The position numbers and the translations under genes are program-made. A DNA stretch of 64,000 nt from Clostridium sp. (GTDB lineage: Bacteria > Bacteroidota > Bacteroidia > Bacteroidales > Muribaculaceae): assembly GCA_023666615.1 (NCBI GenBank), contig JAMPBQ010000005.1, positions 17,188 to 81,187 on the forward strand, read 5' to 3'. The notes beneath the pieces were generated by a model. The model had not been told where the DNA came from, ran no database searches, and was given only the letters and a program-made list of their open reading frames with translations. Below, one piece after another: positions 52,847-63,136 of the stretch (its first letter is position 1; each line of letters starts with the position of its first letter).

Positions 52847-55800
52847 TTAGAATGCCAGGTTGATGCCGAACGAGAAGATGCGGGTCTTCGGATACCACCA
52901 GCAGTAAGACATAGGCTTTTCGGGGTCCATGCCTTTGGGCATGTGGCTCCAAGTAGCTACGTTGTATGCGTTGAAGTACACGCGGCACTTTGTCATATAA
53001 GCCTTGGCAATGAGCTTGGCGGGGAGAGAATAGCCAACCTCGATGTTGCGCAGAGCGAAGTAGTCGCCGTTCTGCAGCCAAATATTGTTGTTGTAGCTTG
53101 AAGTCGTGCTGCCGCGAGCTGAATCCTCAGCATTGAAAGAACTGCCCAGGCGAGGCCACTTGGCGTTGATGTTGCGCGGGTCGGTGGGATCGTCGGTGTA
53201 GTAGCCCCATGCGTCGGTGACTGCGTGCGTCGAGTTCTTTGCTCCCCACTCTGAATAGGTCATTGAGGGCGAGAGGAACACTGTGCGGTGCAGATAGGCA
53301 GTGCCCACTACGCGGAGGTCAAATCCCGCAAAGGCCATATTGATGGCAACAGAGGGGGTAAGGTCGGGAAGGAGCGTGTAGCCAAGGGGCTTCATGTCCT
53401 TTGAGTCAATCACGCGGTCGCCGTTGATATCCTTGAATACTGCGGTGCCCAGCTTCTGTCCGCCACCTGAGAATGAGTTGTAGGGATATTTCTCGGGATT
53501 GTCGATAGCGTCCTGCTGCGAAGTGGAAATCTTGTCAGGATCAGATGCCCAGAAGTCGAACTGGTACATATTCCAGCCACCGATTACGTCGGCATTGCCG
53601 CTCTCGTAGATTGCAGCAACCTCTGAATAGTCGCGGATGCGGTCGCCGGTCTTTGCCTGCCAGGGCACTTGGGGCTCTACCTCGTCCATCTCGATGATTT
53701 TATTGGTGTTGTAGGAGAGCATGCCTTCGATTGAGTACTCAAACTTTCCAATCTTATTGGCGTGGCCAACCAAGAGCTCGAAGCCTTTGCTCTGCACCTT
53801 GCCATAAGAGTCCTTAGAGAAGCTTATGCCAAGAACAGAGGGAATGGTGGAACGACTAACGAGGATGTCGGAGCGCCATTCTTTCCAAATATCGAAGTTA
53901 CCATAGAACTTCTTGCCCGCGATGTCCCAGTCAAGGCCTATGTTGGCCATCTCAGAGACTTCCCAGCGGCTGTTGGTCGCACCGGCGCGATCTTCCTTGT
54001 AGCCGTCTACCCAAACGGCAGAAGTACCGAAAGAATAGCCGCTGCTCTGCGCGTATGTTGATTGATAAGGATAGCGATCGGCGCCGGTGTCATTCATGCC
54101 GGTCTTGCCGTAGCTGCCGCGAATCTTCAGGAGGTCAAGCCAATCTGCGCGGAGGAATGATTCGTTTGAAAGGATCCAACCTGCGCCCGCGCCCCAGAAT
54201 GTACCCCAGCGGTTGTTGGGGTCGAAGTTGTCCGAACCCATGCGTGAGATGCTGCCGTTGAGGATGTACTTGTCATTGTAAACATAGGTGATAGCGCCAT
54301 TGTACGACAAGTAACGGTCAGATGAGAGGTGATACCAGTTTGCCGAGTGCGGGCCGCGGTTCTTCCTGCGCATGTAGCTGCGCACAAAAGCATTGATGCC
54401 GACGTTATGCTTGCCAAACTGGCGGTTGTACTTCAGGCCTCCACGGAGGTTGAGCGTCCAAGAGTTGTCGCGCTCGTTGGCGTTGGGGTTTGTAAGCTCC
54501 TTGTAAGTATTGGTCTGAGTGTAGGTGAAATCCTCAACATTCTGCACGGCTGCGTTGGAGTAGTCGTAGCTGTAGGTGTTGATGGCGTTGGTTTGTGTGG
54601 ACTCAAAACCGTCATATGCGTCGAATGAAGCAACGGCTTCAACAGCGAGGCCTTTGGTGATGGCGCTCAGGTCGCCCTCAACGGTGAGGGTTGAATAGAG
54701 CTGGCGGCGGCGGTTCTTCTCCTGGCCTGATGCCGCGAGCTGAGAGATCGGGTTGTTGGCCGAGCCGTCGTAGTAAATTTCACCGTTGGGGCAGTATACA
54801 GGGCGCATGGGGTCGGCCTCAACGGCGCCGAAGGTCGTCAGGTTGAACACAGCCGCGGTGGGCTGCATGATGTTGTCGATGCGGCCGCCGAGGTCAAGGC
54901 CCACCTTGAGGTATTTGTTGACCTGCACGTCAAGGTTGGAGCGGAGGTTCCAGCGGTTGAGCACGTGCTGAGTGTTGAAGGCCTTATTGTAGGTGGTGCC
55001 TTCGTTGCTCCACATGCCCTCTTGACGCAGATAAGAGAATGAGATGTAGTACTTTGCGCGGCTGTTACCACCAGAAATCTGCAAGTTTGTCTTGTAGACC
55101 GGGGCAGTTTCACGATAAAGAACGTCGAACCAGTTGGTGTTGAAGTATTTGTATTGGTCAATGCCTTCAAGAGTCTCACCATTCGATACGCGGCGGTATT
55201 TTTCAAGCTGGTCGGCAGTCCACACCGGGTCGCGCCCTTCGAGATAGGCCACCTGGTTCATTGTCAAGGCGTGGTTGTATGAATTTTGGTTCTCAACCTT
55301 GCCTGTCAGGGTCTGGAAACCGATTTCCTGGGTAAACTCGATATTGGTCTTGCCTGCCGCGCCGCGCTTTGTGGTGACGAGCACCACGCCGTTGGCGCCG
55401 CGCATGCCGTAGAGTGCGGTGGCGGCTGCGTCCTTAAGAATTGTGACGTTGTCGATTGGGAATGCGTCGAGGAATGAAATGTCACGCTCCACGTTGTCAA
55501 CGATGATGATCGGGTTGCGGGCGCTGGAGTTCATCGTGCGCACGCCGCGAATGTAGAGCTTGGTCTCCGACCAGCCGGGCTCAGAGGCCACTTCATAGGT
55601 CTGGGTGCCGGTAAGGGTGGAGTTGAAGGCGTTCTGAAGCACGGTGATAGGATAGCGCTGCAGCTCCTTGCCGCTGACGATTGACGTTGCCTCGGTCATG
55701 TACTTCGCGGGCTTCTTGTCGAAGGCCACGTCGCGCAGATGCGAGTAAGGGTCATCGTCGGGGATAAGGATTACTGTGATTTCATCGGCGGCGTTTGCCA

Positions 55801-56080
55801 CAGTGTCGACTGAGGTGAAATAACCCACCGAAGAGGTGTTGATTTCGTCGCCGTTGTTTGCATCCTTCAGGACAAACTTTCCATCCATGTCCGTGAGGGC
55901 GATTCGGCTCTGCTCGGCCACGTTCACCACGGCCCCGGCGATTGGGTTGCCGTCCGGGTCAGTGACGCGTCCCTTGATGTCGGCGGCTGTGGCCACAGAC
56001 ATTGACAGGGTGCTTGCGATGAGCAGCGCCGCTATCGGACGCATGCCCTGTCGGGTGGTATTGTTAGATATATTTTTCAT
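52847..56080 (-). CDS. SusC/RagA-type TonB-linked outer-membrane transporter, second pair
   Basis: The 1077-residue protein imports glycan fragments using TonB energy. It has a signal peptide, a carboxypeptidase-regulatory-like domain (IKGRVTDPDGNPIAGAVV), a plug (SARNPIIIVDNVERDISFLD, LKDAAATALYGMRGANGVVL) and a C-terminal 22-strand barrel region ending with Phe (FSFGINLAF). It is less typical at the plug's start than the first SusC (VVVGYG box absent), suggesting a divergent pair for a different oligosaccharide. Confidence 0.94.
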   Translation of the reverse strand: MKNISNNTTRQGMRPIAALLIASTLSMSVATAADIKGRVTDPDGNPIAGAVVNVAEQSRIALTDMDGKFVLKDANNGDEINTSSVGYFTSVDTVANAADEITVILIPDDDPYSHLRDVAFDKKPAKYMTEATSIVSGKELQRYPITVLQNAFNSTLTGTQTYEVASEPGWSETKLYIRGVRTMNSSARNPIIIVDNVERDISFLDAFPIDNVTILKDAAATALYGMRGANGVVLVTTKRGAAGKTNIEFTQEIGFQTLTGKVENQNSYNHALTMNQVAYLEGRDPVWTADQLEKYRRVSNGETLEGIDQYKYFNTNWFDVLYRETAPVYKTNLQISGGNSRAKYYISFSYLRQEGMWSNEGTTYNKAFNTQHVLNRWNLRSNLDVQVNKYLKVGLDLGGRIDNIMQPTAAVFNLTTFGAVEADPMRPVYCPNGEIYYDGSANNPISQLAASGQEKNRRRQLYSTLTVEGDLSAITKGLAVEAVASFDAYDGFESTQTNAINTYSYDYSNAAVQNVEDFTYTQTNTYKELTNPNANERDNSWTLNLRGGLKYNRQFGKHNVGINAFVRSYMRRKNRGPHSANWYHLSSDRYLSYNGAITYVYNDKYILNGSISRMGSDNFDPNNRWGTFWGAGAGWILSNESFLRADWLDLLKIRGSYGKTGMNDTGADRYPYQSTYAQSSGYSFGTSAVWVDGYKEDRAGATNSRWEVSEMANIGLDWDIAGKKFYGNFDIWKEWRSDILVSRSTIPSVLGISFSKDSYGKVQSKGFELLVGHANKIGKFEYSIEGMLSYNTNKIIEMDEVEPQVPWQAKTGDRIRDYSEVAAIYESGNADVIGGWNMYQFDFWASDPDKISTSQQDAIDNPEKYPYNSFSGGGQKLGTAVFKDINGDRVIDSKDMKPLGYTLLPDLTPSVAINMAFAGFDLRVVGTAYLHRTVFLSPSMTYSEWGAKNSTHAVTDAWGYYTDDPTDPRNINAKWPRLGSSFNAEDSARGSTTSSYNNNIWLQNGDYFALRNIEVGYSLPAKLIAKAYMTKCRVYFNAYNVATWSHMPKGMDPEKPMSYCWWYPKTRIFSFGINLAF

Positions 56081-56098
56081 TTGGTTTTAGATTCGCTG

Positions 56099-57880
56099 TT
56101 ATTCCCAACCGGGATTATTCTGAATGTTAGTCTTCCAAGTTTCGCTTTCGGGGATAGGATAGAGGTACATCCTGTCTTCGAATACGCGCTTCTGGGCAAC
56201 TTTGCGCGTCACGCTGCCATCAGCCTTAACTTCCACTCCGTAGAGGTCGCGGCCAAGAGCTTCCTTAGCCACATTCCAGCGGCGCACGTCCCATGGGCGG
56301 TGCTCCTCATATGCAAACTCTACTGTGCGCTCCTTGTGGATGAAATTGCGCATGGCATCCTGCGTGGCCAGGTCAGCGCGGTCGGCTACGTCGCCGGTGA
56401 TGCCGGCGCGGTGGCGCACTTGGTCGAGAAGGTCGCAAACTTCAGCTTTATTTACATTATAGTTCACCTCATTGAGGGCCTCAGCGTAGTTCATGAGGAT
56501 TTCAGCGTAGCGGATGATGATCCACAAGCGGCGCGCGGCGCCGCCATGGTTGCTGGCGAGGATGAGCGAAGGAATGTACTTGCGCATGTAGTAGCCGGTG
56601 GGAGTGGCGTCTGCGTTGCCGGTGGGATTATCGGCCTGGCCCGCGATTACATTGATGTAGGGGCTGGGGCGCATTGTTCCCCACTCTACTCCTTGGTAGA
56701 GCACGGTGGCCGCAAGGCGCGGGTCGCGGTTGGCCCACATTGCCGAGCTGCCTTCCTGATATCCGCTAGTTGTATTGATGGCAGGCTTGCCGTTCACGTA
56801 AACGGGGGCGCCGGTGGCGTCATACTGCAAGAAGGGCGCTGAGCCATCGGCCATGTCGTACATGTCCACGAGGTTCTGCGAGGGGCAGTTGCCGCCGCGT
56901 CCGCCTTCGCCAACAGGGCTGTCAACTGAGATACCGCTCCATCCGATGTTCAGGTCATTGCGGAAGAAGATGGTCTCGTGGTTGGCGCCATCGTAGGGTT
57001 CGCGGAGGATTGCGTTGGTGTAGTTCTCCATGCCTGAATGGTTCTCCTCGGCAAAAAGCTCGAAGTTGCCGCCAAATGTATCGATGAACTTCTTGGCTGC
57101 GTCGGCCGCGTCTTGCCATGTGATGCCAGACTCGGAAGCGTAGCGGGGAGAGGCCATATAAAGCTTGATGCGAGAGAGCATCGCCAATGCCATAGGCTGC
57201 GACAGACGGCCGATGCGATTGGAATTCCAGGCATCATCATAGCTCAACAGGTCAGGATAAGCTTCTTCAAGCTCGTTGATGATGAAGTCAACCACATATT
57301 CCTTCACTGAGGGGCGGTTGAGATAGGGAGTGATCATGTCTTTCTCTGGATCAAGCACGTCCTCAATGATGGGCACCGGGCCAAAGCGAAGGAACATCTC
57401 CCAATAGAAGAATGCGCGGAAAGTGCGGGCCTCAGCGATTGTATTGGCGCGCTCTGATGCGTTCTCCGCATCGGTTTTAGTGATGTCGAGGGGCACCTGG
57501 TCGATTTGCTTGATCACGCGGTTGCACTTGCGGATGCCGCGGTAACGGGATTCCCATGTGTCGTACAATTCGCGATTGCCGGCGCTGGCGTAGTAGTTGC
57601 CGATGTTGAACGACAGGCGAGCGCCGCCGGTGGCGAACGAAGTCTCGGCAAGGTCGGTGGCGGCGTCAACCCATGAGTCGTTCATGCAGGCCGCTCCGTG
57701 GCGCAGGAAGTTGTATGTATCGGTGTGGAAGTAGTAGAAGTTGTTCCAGCTGGAAAGCGTCTTCTCTTCCGTGAGGTCGGACGATGGCTGCTTGTCAAGG
57801 AAGTCGCTGCAAGATGACAGCGCCAGCCCGCCCATGGCTACCAAAGCCGCACCGGTGAGATTCAGAATATACTTTTTCAT
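56099..57880 (-). CDS. SusD/RagB-type glycan-binding lipoprotein, first pair
   Basis: The 593-residue lipoprotein has Cys24 in ALSSCSDFLDKQPSSDLTEE, the usual helical core (RIKLYMASPRYASES) and the C-terminal region KERTVEFAYEEHRPWDVRRW. Sequence differs considerably from the second SusD, so the two pairs are not a recent duplication. It lies 13 bp after its SusC partner and 18 bp before the second SusC. Confidence 0.95.
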   Translation of the reverse strand: MKKYILNLTGAALVAMGGLALSSCSDFLDKQPSSDLTEEKTLSSWNNFYYFHTDTYNFLRHGAACMNDSWVDAATDLAETSFATGGARLSFNIGNYYASAGNRELYDTWESRYRGIRKCNRVIKQIDQVPLDITKTDAENASERANTIAEARTFRAFFYWEMFLRFGPVPIIEDVLDPEKDMITPYLNRPSVKEYVVDFIINELEEAYPDLLSYDDAWNSNRIGRLSQPMALAMLSRIKLYMASPRYASESGITWQDAADAAKKFIDTFGGNFELFAEENHSGMENYTNAILREPYDGANHETIFFRNDLNIGWSGISVDSPVGEGGRGGNCPSQNLVDMYDMADGSAPFLQYDATGAPVYVNGKPAINTTSGYQEGSSAMWANRDPRLAATVLYQGVEWGTMRPSPYINVIAGQADNPTGNADATPTGYYMRKYIPSLILASNHGGAARRLWIIIRYAEILMNYAEALNEVNYNVNKAEVCDLLDQVRHRAGITGDVADRADLATQDAMRNFIHKERTVEFAYEEHRPWDVRRWNVAKEALGRDLYGVEVKADGSVTRKVAQKRVFEDRMYLYPIPESETWKTNIQNNPGWE

Positions 57881-57893
57881 GATTGTTTCGGCA

Positions 57894-60800
57894 TTAGAAT
57901 TGGATGTTTACGCCAAAGTTTACAGTCTTGCAGATGGGATAGCGGTTAGAGCCGTTGCTCTCGGGGTCAACAAGGCCGTCGAGGTGGTCCCAAGTGATAA
58001 GGTTGTTGCCGTTGACGTAGAATCGGCATTCGCTCATTCCGATATGGCTGATGAGCGATTTGGGCAGGGTGTAGCTTACCTCCACGTTCTTCAGGCGGCA
58101 GAATGCGCCATTCTTCAGGAAGAATGAATTCTGACGCTGGTTGTGATCGCCGTAGCTGTCGTAGTGCAGCAGAGGATACTTGGCGCTTGAGAGGTTTTCC
58201 GCCTCCGTGAGAGCGGGATTCCAGCGGTCGAGGTGGTGCTCCTTAACCTTGCCGCCGCCAACGAAGGCGTACATCGCCTCGGCGTCGTAGTAGCGGCTAA
58301 CATGGTCAACTCCCTGGAACATCACGGAGAAACCGAATCCCTTCCACTGGGCGCCAAGGGTGATGGCGTAGGTGTTTTCGGGGATGTTGGTGTATCCGAT
58401 GAATGTTTCGTCGCGGTCATCGATGAAGCCGTCGTTGTTCATGTCGCGGTACTTGAGGTCGCCCACCTGCACGTCACCAAATGTAGACTTCGGGAAGTTG
58501 GGGTCGGCCAGGTCGGCCGCGGTGACGAATCCGTCGCACTGCAGGCCGAAGTACTGGTTGATGCCGTGGCCGGTGCGCTTGCGGTAGTCAGTCTTCAGGG
58601 CGGGCTCGTTCATGTCCTTGATCACGTTCTTGGCATGAGAGAAGTTGCCGCCGATGCTATAGCTGACGTTGCCAATTTTGTCGTTCCACTTGAGCTCTAT
58701 TTCGTATCCCTTGTTGGTGGTCTTGCCAAGGTTGCCTACGGCTGAAGTAACGCCGAACCATAGAGGACGCGTGCCGTATTCGCAAAGGATGTTGTCGCGG
58801 CTTTCATAGAAGTAGTCGAGAACACCGGTAAAACGATTGTTGAACATCGCGAACTCGAGACCTGCGTTGTACTTGTGAGCGCGCTCCCAGGTTACACCGT
58901 AGTTGGGGTACTGCTGCTCATAAATGCCGGTCTGGCCGCCATTAGCTCCAAAGTAGTAATCGTTGCTGATCTGGCTCCATTTCTGCTCGAAGAGGAAGCG
59001 CTGGCCGCTGTAGTTGTCGTTGCCGACTTCGCCGTAGCTGGCGCGGACCTTGAGGTTATTGAGCCATGACTGTGTGCCCTCCATGAAGCTCTCTTCGGTG
59101 ATTCGCCAACCGAGGGAGAATGCGGGGAAGAAGCCGAAGCGCTTGCCCTTCATAAAGTTTTCAGAACCATTGTAGCCAGCGTTGAACTCAGCGAGGTATT
59201 TGCCTGCATATCCGTAGGTGATGCGGCCAACGACGCCTTGGTAGCGCTGGGCCAGCTCAGAGTTGTAGCGGTAGTCGTTCTGCATGTAAAGCACCATCGC
59301 GGTCACGTCGTGGATGTCATTGAAGGTGCGCGCATAGTTGAGCTGAGCCTCCATATAGAGCTTGTACACAGTGTAGTTGTCGTAGCCGGAGCCCATGATG
59401 CCGTCCTTATTGATGCGGTTGTATGAATCGATTGACTCGGGATCGAGAGATGAATCTTCGCGATATAGAGGTTCGTAAACCGCAAAATCCTTTGTATACC
59501 TGTTGTTGTGGTAGTTCTCGTAGTCAAACGATGCCATAGCCCTTGCCGAAAGGCCTTTGGTGATGAAATCAAGCTTATAGTCGGCTATAAGGTTAGTTTC
59601 GTTGATTGTGTTGATGGCCTTGTGGTAGCCGCCTTCTGAAAGCGTGGCAACAGGATTCTTCTGGTACTGTGAAGAACCGGAATAGAGAGTCTTCATGCTA
59701 TCGCCGTTCTTCACTCTATAAGATACCGGGAAGAGCCAACCGGGCATATGGTTGATCTGATAATAGATGTTGCTGTAGCTTGCGCTCTCGTCTGAGTTCG
59801 GTCCCCGGCGCTCCTCGAAGCGTGTGCCGAAGTTAACTGATACAGTCAGGTCTTTGGTCAGAAGAAGGTCAGCGTTGGCGCGGAAGCCATAGCGCTTATA
59901 GCCAATTGACGACTTGTTGCCGTACTGGTCATTTGACATTTCCTTGAACAGAGAGCCTTGGTCGTAGTACTCAAGAGATGCGTAGTAGCGCATGCGCTTT
60001 GTGCCGCCGCGGATGCTGGCGTTGTAGCGCTGGGCGGGAGCTGACGACTTGATCACCTCATCGTACCAGTCTACGTTGGGGTAAAGCATTGCGTCGAGGC
60101 CGCTGAGCTGGCCAAGGCTGCTCTTGCGGTACATTTCAATCTTGTTGGCATCAAACTGCGAAGGCAGGCCGTCGTTGGCGAGGGCTTCTTCCAAGAGGAC
60201 TACAGAATTGTAAGAGTCAAGGTAGGTGTCCTTGCGGGTGGGAGTCTGGAACTGCCAGTTGGCCGTGAGGTTGACAACGGGCTTCTGCTCCTTGCCGCGC
60301 TTGGTGGTGATAAGCATTACGCCGTTGGCGCCGCGCACACCATAAACCGCAGTTGCGGATGCGTCCTTGAGGATTGAGATTGTCTCAATGTCGTCGGGCG
60401 CGATCTGGGAGAACGAGCGCTCGATGCCGTCGACGAGCACCAGGGGCTGCGCGTCGCCCGCGAAGGTGGCGCGGCCGCGGATGTAGATGTCGGCGTCGTC
60501 GGCGCCGGGCATGCCTGAAGTCTGCGAGGTGATCACGCCTGTCACTTTGCCGGTAAGGGCCTGAGAGATGTTGGCGGCCGGAGTCTCAAGGAGGTCGCTA
60601 GAGCCAACTTGCGAGATGGCGCCGATCACGGATTCCTTCTTCTGCTGGCCGTAGCCTACCACAACCACCTCTTCAAGAGCTGTGGACGAGTCGTCAAGGG
60701 TGATGGTCAGAGATGTCTTGCCACTGACGGGGACTTCTTTTGTATTATAGCCGATATAGCTAACGGTGAGGACTGCGGTCTGCGGATTCTCAACGATGAT

Positions 60801-61019
60801 GACGAAGTTGCCGTCAATATCGGTGATAGTGCCCGCGGACTTTCCCTTCTCTATAACAGACGCGCCGATCAGGGGCTCGCCCGTATTGTCAAGGACTGTG
60901 CCGGTGATCTTCGTTTGGGCATAGCCTCCAAGCACGGCCAGCAGCATTATTGCCACTGTCAGCATGCCAAGTCGCTTGAGCGACGAGGCGAAGCCTGCTG
61001 TTTTGCTTGAGTTGTTCAT
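57894..61019 (-). CDS. SusC/RagA-type TonB-linked outer-membrane transporter, first pair
   Basis: The 1041-residue transporter has a signal peptide (to about residue 34), a carboxypeptidase-regulatory-like domain (TKITGTVLDNTGEPLIGASV), the VVVGYGQQKKESVIGAISQV TonB-box/plug start, IYIRGRATFAGDAQPLVLVD and the plug end LKDASATAVYGVRGANGVML. The barrel follows, ending in Phe. It is the second gene of the locus, 23 bp after the surface lipoprotein gene. Confidence 0.95.
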   Translation of the reverse strand: MNNSSKTAGFASSLKRLGMLTVAIMLLAVLGGYAQTKITGTVLDNTGEPLIGASVIEKGKSAGTITDIDGNFVIIVENPQTAVLTVSYIGYNTKEVPVSGKTSLTITLDDSSTALEEVVVVGYGQQKKESVIGAISQVGSSDLLETPAANISQALTGKVTGVITSQTSGMPGADDADIYIRGRATFAGDAQPLVLVDGIERSFSQIAPDDIETISILKDASATAVYGVRGANGVMLITTKRGKEQKPVVNLTANWQFQTPTRKDTYLDSYNSVVLLEEALANDGLPSQFDANKIEMYRKSSLGQLSGLDAMLYPNVDWYDEVIKSSAPAQRYNASIRGGTKRMRYYASLEYYDQGSLFKEMSNDQYGNKSSIGYKRYGFRANADLLLTKDLTVSVNFGTRFEERRGPNSDESASYSNIYYQINHMPGWLFPVSYRVKNGDSMKTLYSGSSQYQKNPVATLSEGGYHKAINTINETNLIADYKLDFITKGLSARAMASFDYENYHNNRYTKDFAVYEPLYREDSSLDPESIDSYNRINKDGIMGSGYDNYTVYKLYMEAQLNYARTFNDIHDVTAMVLYMQNDYRYNSELAQRYQGVVGRITYGYAGKYLAEFNAGYNGSENFMKGKRFGFFPAFSLGWRITEESFMEGTQSWLNNLKVRASYGEVGNDNYSGQRFLFEQKWSQISNDYYFGANGGQTGIYEQQYPNYGVTWERAHKYNAGLEFAMFNNRFTGVLDYFYESRDNILCEYGTRPLWFGVTSAVGNLGKTTNKGYEIELKWNDKIGNVSYSIGGNFSHAKNVIKDMNEPALKTDYRKRTGHGINQYFGLQCDGFVTAADLADPNFPKSTFGDVQVGDLKYRDMNNDGFIDDRDETFIGYTNIPENTYAITLGAQWKGFGFSVMFQGVDHVSRYYDAEAMYAFVGGGKVKEHHLDRWNPALTEAENLSSAKYPLLHYDSYGDHNQRQNSFFLKNGAFCRLKNVEVSYTLPKSLISHIGMSECRFYVNGNNLITWDHLDGLVDPESNGSNRYPICKTVNFGVNIQF

Positions 61020-61042
61020 TACTGTGTATTGGATTTAAGTTA

Positions 61043-62938
61043 TTATTTTGTTGTAAGGTCGCACCATGGATAGTATCCAATGCGAACAAAGTCGAGCCAG
61101 CAGCCTTCGCAAGTGAAAATCAAGCTCAAAGGCAGAGCGAAACCATCGTTTTGGAATTTGTAGATGGGCATCTCGGTGCCGTCGGCTTTCCATTGGCGAG
61201 CCACCATCAGCAGCTCGTCGCCGTCACAGCGGAACATCACGCGGCTGCGCGCTCCTTGCATGTCAGCGATGAATGTGTCCCAATTGAAAGAGCTTGTCAC
61301 CTTTTCGGCGTCCCATCTGGAGGCCCATCCATATGCGTCATCGCGGATATATAGGTACTCTGCATATCCGTCTTCGCCAAGGCCTGACTGATAGCCATTT
61401 GTGACAACAAGATTCCAGAATTGATAGTTGCCATTTCCAGCACTGTGGTTGATGAACTCAAATCCGAAGTTGCGGAATTTCTCGGTAAAGCGCTCTTGCT
61501 CTGACCAGCAGCTCCAGAAGCCGTTTGAAAAGTCTTCATTGCCAAGAATGTTGGAGCCAGACTCGAAGTAGCGGCCAACGAATGTCTCGTCTACGTTGAA
61601 CTTCAGTTGTGCGTTCTCAATAGTGAAGAATGAGCCAAGTGTTTCACCCTTGTATCCCTTGAATTCAACATTCCAGTAATACTCGGTTCCGCCTGTGGTG
61701 GTGGTAGTGCTCTTGATGGTCACTGCGTCGCCATTGTGGTAGACGTCAATTTTAACGTTTGCGCCATCCATATCACTCTTGTATGTGTCCCAATTGTAGT
61801 TGCTCTCCTTGGTGGCGCCATCATAGTATGTTCCCCATCCGTAAGCGTCGGCGCGGAGCACGATCAGTTCCTGGTCGGCGCCTGCATAGTCTTCGTCATT
61901 GGGGGTAAGGCCTGAGCTGGTCAGCACGAGCACCCAGTTCTCCCAGTTGTTGTTGCCAAGGGTGTAGTTGGTGAATTCATAGTGAATCTGGCCGTTGCCT
62001 GTCAGGTTGACTGAAGGCGACCAAATTGTCCAGAATCCCTGGTTGCAGTCGTCGGGTCCGAATATGCCGTCAAAAAGCGGATCGTAGAACGAGTCGTCAT
62101 CTTCCGCGCCGCTGCCGATATTGCCCTTCTTGGGCTTCTTTGTCTCCTTGGCGGTGAGCGCGTTGCGGTAGATGTTAACGTCATCGACCAGGAGCTGCTG
62201 CTCGGTGGTGAGCGAGCCGATGGTGACGGTGGACGCGTTGTTGAGGAATTCTACGATGCTCATGCAGTCGAAGTCGGCAACGGCTTCTTTCACCTTCTCT
62301 TCACCGTCTACCGCGATCGCATAGCCTTCGTCGCTGATGGTGACTGCCACATAGTGCCATTCGCCGCCGGGGATGAGGCTGTCCACCGGAACATACATTG
62401 AGTAGGTGCCATCAGTGGTGCTGTAATCGATCTTGCCCGCGGAATTGAATGTAAGCGAGCCATAGTTGGTGTAAGGCTCTGCCTCAATGCGGGAACGAAC
62501 TGCGGCCTGAGCGGCAGCTGAGGCCTCGTTCACAAATGAAATGACAGGATTCTCGGTGTCTTGCTCACCGATGAAGTTGCCCTCTTCATCCTGGTCCATG
62601 GGCTGCTGCATCCAAAGGGTGAATGACGCAGCCTTTTGGCATGTCAGCCCGGTGAGCGGGTTGGCGAAAGATACGGTGCCTTGGTTGAGCTGGAGCACGG
62701 GGCTCTTGGCTATGGCATCCTCTACAACTTCGGGCTGGACGCCAGCGGTGGAGCTCACCACGGCGAACACGTCTGGATCTAGCCCTTCATCGAAATTGGT
62801 CTCGCCAGCCTTCTGCAGGGTGGGGTACACTTGGTTGCCAGCCGGTGGATCGGCCTTTCCCCACTCATCGACGCACGAAGTCCCAGCCAGCAGCAATGCG
62901 GCCAGGGCCGCATTTGTAGCATAAAGTCTCAGTTTCAT
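61043..62938 (-). CDS. Surface glycan-binding lipoprotein with LamG-like and duplicated C-terminal modules
   Basis: The 631 residues start with a lipobox (Cys22, LAGTSCVDEWGKADP). A concanavalin/LamG-like jelly-roll domain covers about 60-260 (FTLWMQQPMDQDEEGN, GGEWHYVAVTISDEGYAIAV). Two homologous modules follow, about 285-430 and 475-620, sharing QGFWTIWS / NGFWSCWS, NWENWVLVL / YQFWNLVV, RADAYGWGTYYD / RDDAYGWASRWD and YNWDTYKSDMDGA / FNWDTFIADMQGA. These are probably carbohydrate-binding modules. It is the first gene of the locus, where most loci have SusC. Confidence 0.85.
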   Translation of the reverse strand: MKLRLYATNAALAALLLAGTSCVDEWGKADPPAGNQVYPTLQKAGETNFDEGLDPDVFAVVSSTAGVQPEVVEDAIAKSPVLQLNQGTVSFANPLTGLTCQKAASFTLWMQQPMDQDEEGNFIGEQDTENPVISFVNEASAAAQAAVRSRIEAEPYTNYGSLTFNSAGKIDYSTTDGTYSMYVPVDSLIPGGEWHYVAVTISDEGYAIAVDGEEKVKEAVADFDCMSIVEFLNNASTVTIGSLTTEQQLLVDDVNIYRNALTAKETKKPKKGNIGSGAEDDDSFYDPLFDGIFGPDDCNQGFWTIWSPSVNLTGNGQIHYEFTNYTLGNNNWENWVLVLTSSGLTPNDEDYAGADQELIVLRADAYGWGTYYDGATKESNYNWDTYKSDMDGANVKIDVYHNGDAVTIKSTTTTTGGTEYYWNVEFKGYKGETLGSFFTIENAQLKFNVDETFVGRYFESGSNILGNEDFSNGFWSCWSEQERFTEKFRNFGFEFINHSAGNGNYQFWNLVVTNGYQSGLGEDGYAEYLYIRDDAYGWASRWDAEKVTSSFNWDTFIADMQGARSRVMFRCDGDELLMVARQWKADGTEMPIYKFQNDGFALPLSLIFTCEGCWLDFVRIGYYPWCDLTTK

Positions 62939-63073
62939 AAATGGTTTTAATTAAGGTATTTTTGTTTTTAGGTATTATTCTTTAAGTTCTCTATGGCATC
63001 AGGCCCTGACTGGGCGGCAGGCTTTTATCGGCGGAATCGGATTCCATGCCGGCAAGCGCAACAATAGAATACG

Positions 63074-63081
63074 CAAAAATA
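63074..63081 (-). promoter_or_regulatory. Possible promoter of the utilization locus
   Basis: The minus strand reads TATTTTTG, a -7 box, about 135 bp before the surface lipoprotein start. No -33 TTTG was seen; such operons are often activated by their regulator and may lack a good -33 box. Confidence 0.3.
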
Positions 63082-63136
63082 CATTTTTTTGCACGCGCGG
63101 AGGTGGAAGATTGTTTTTTTTAGGTGGATTTTTTGT

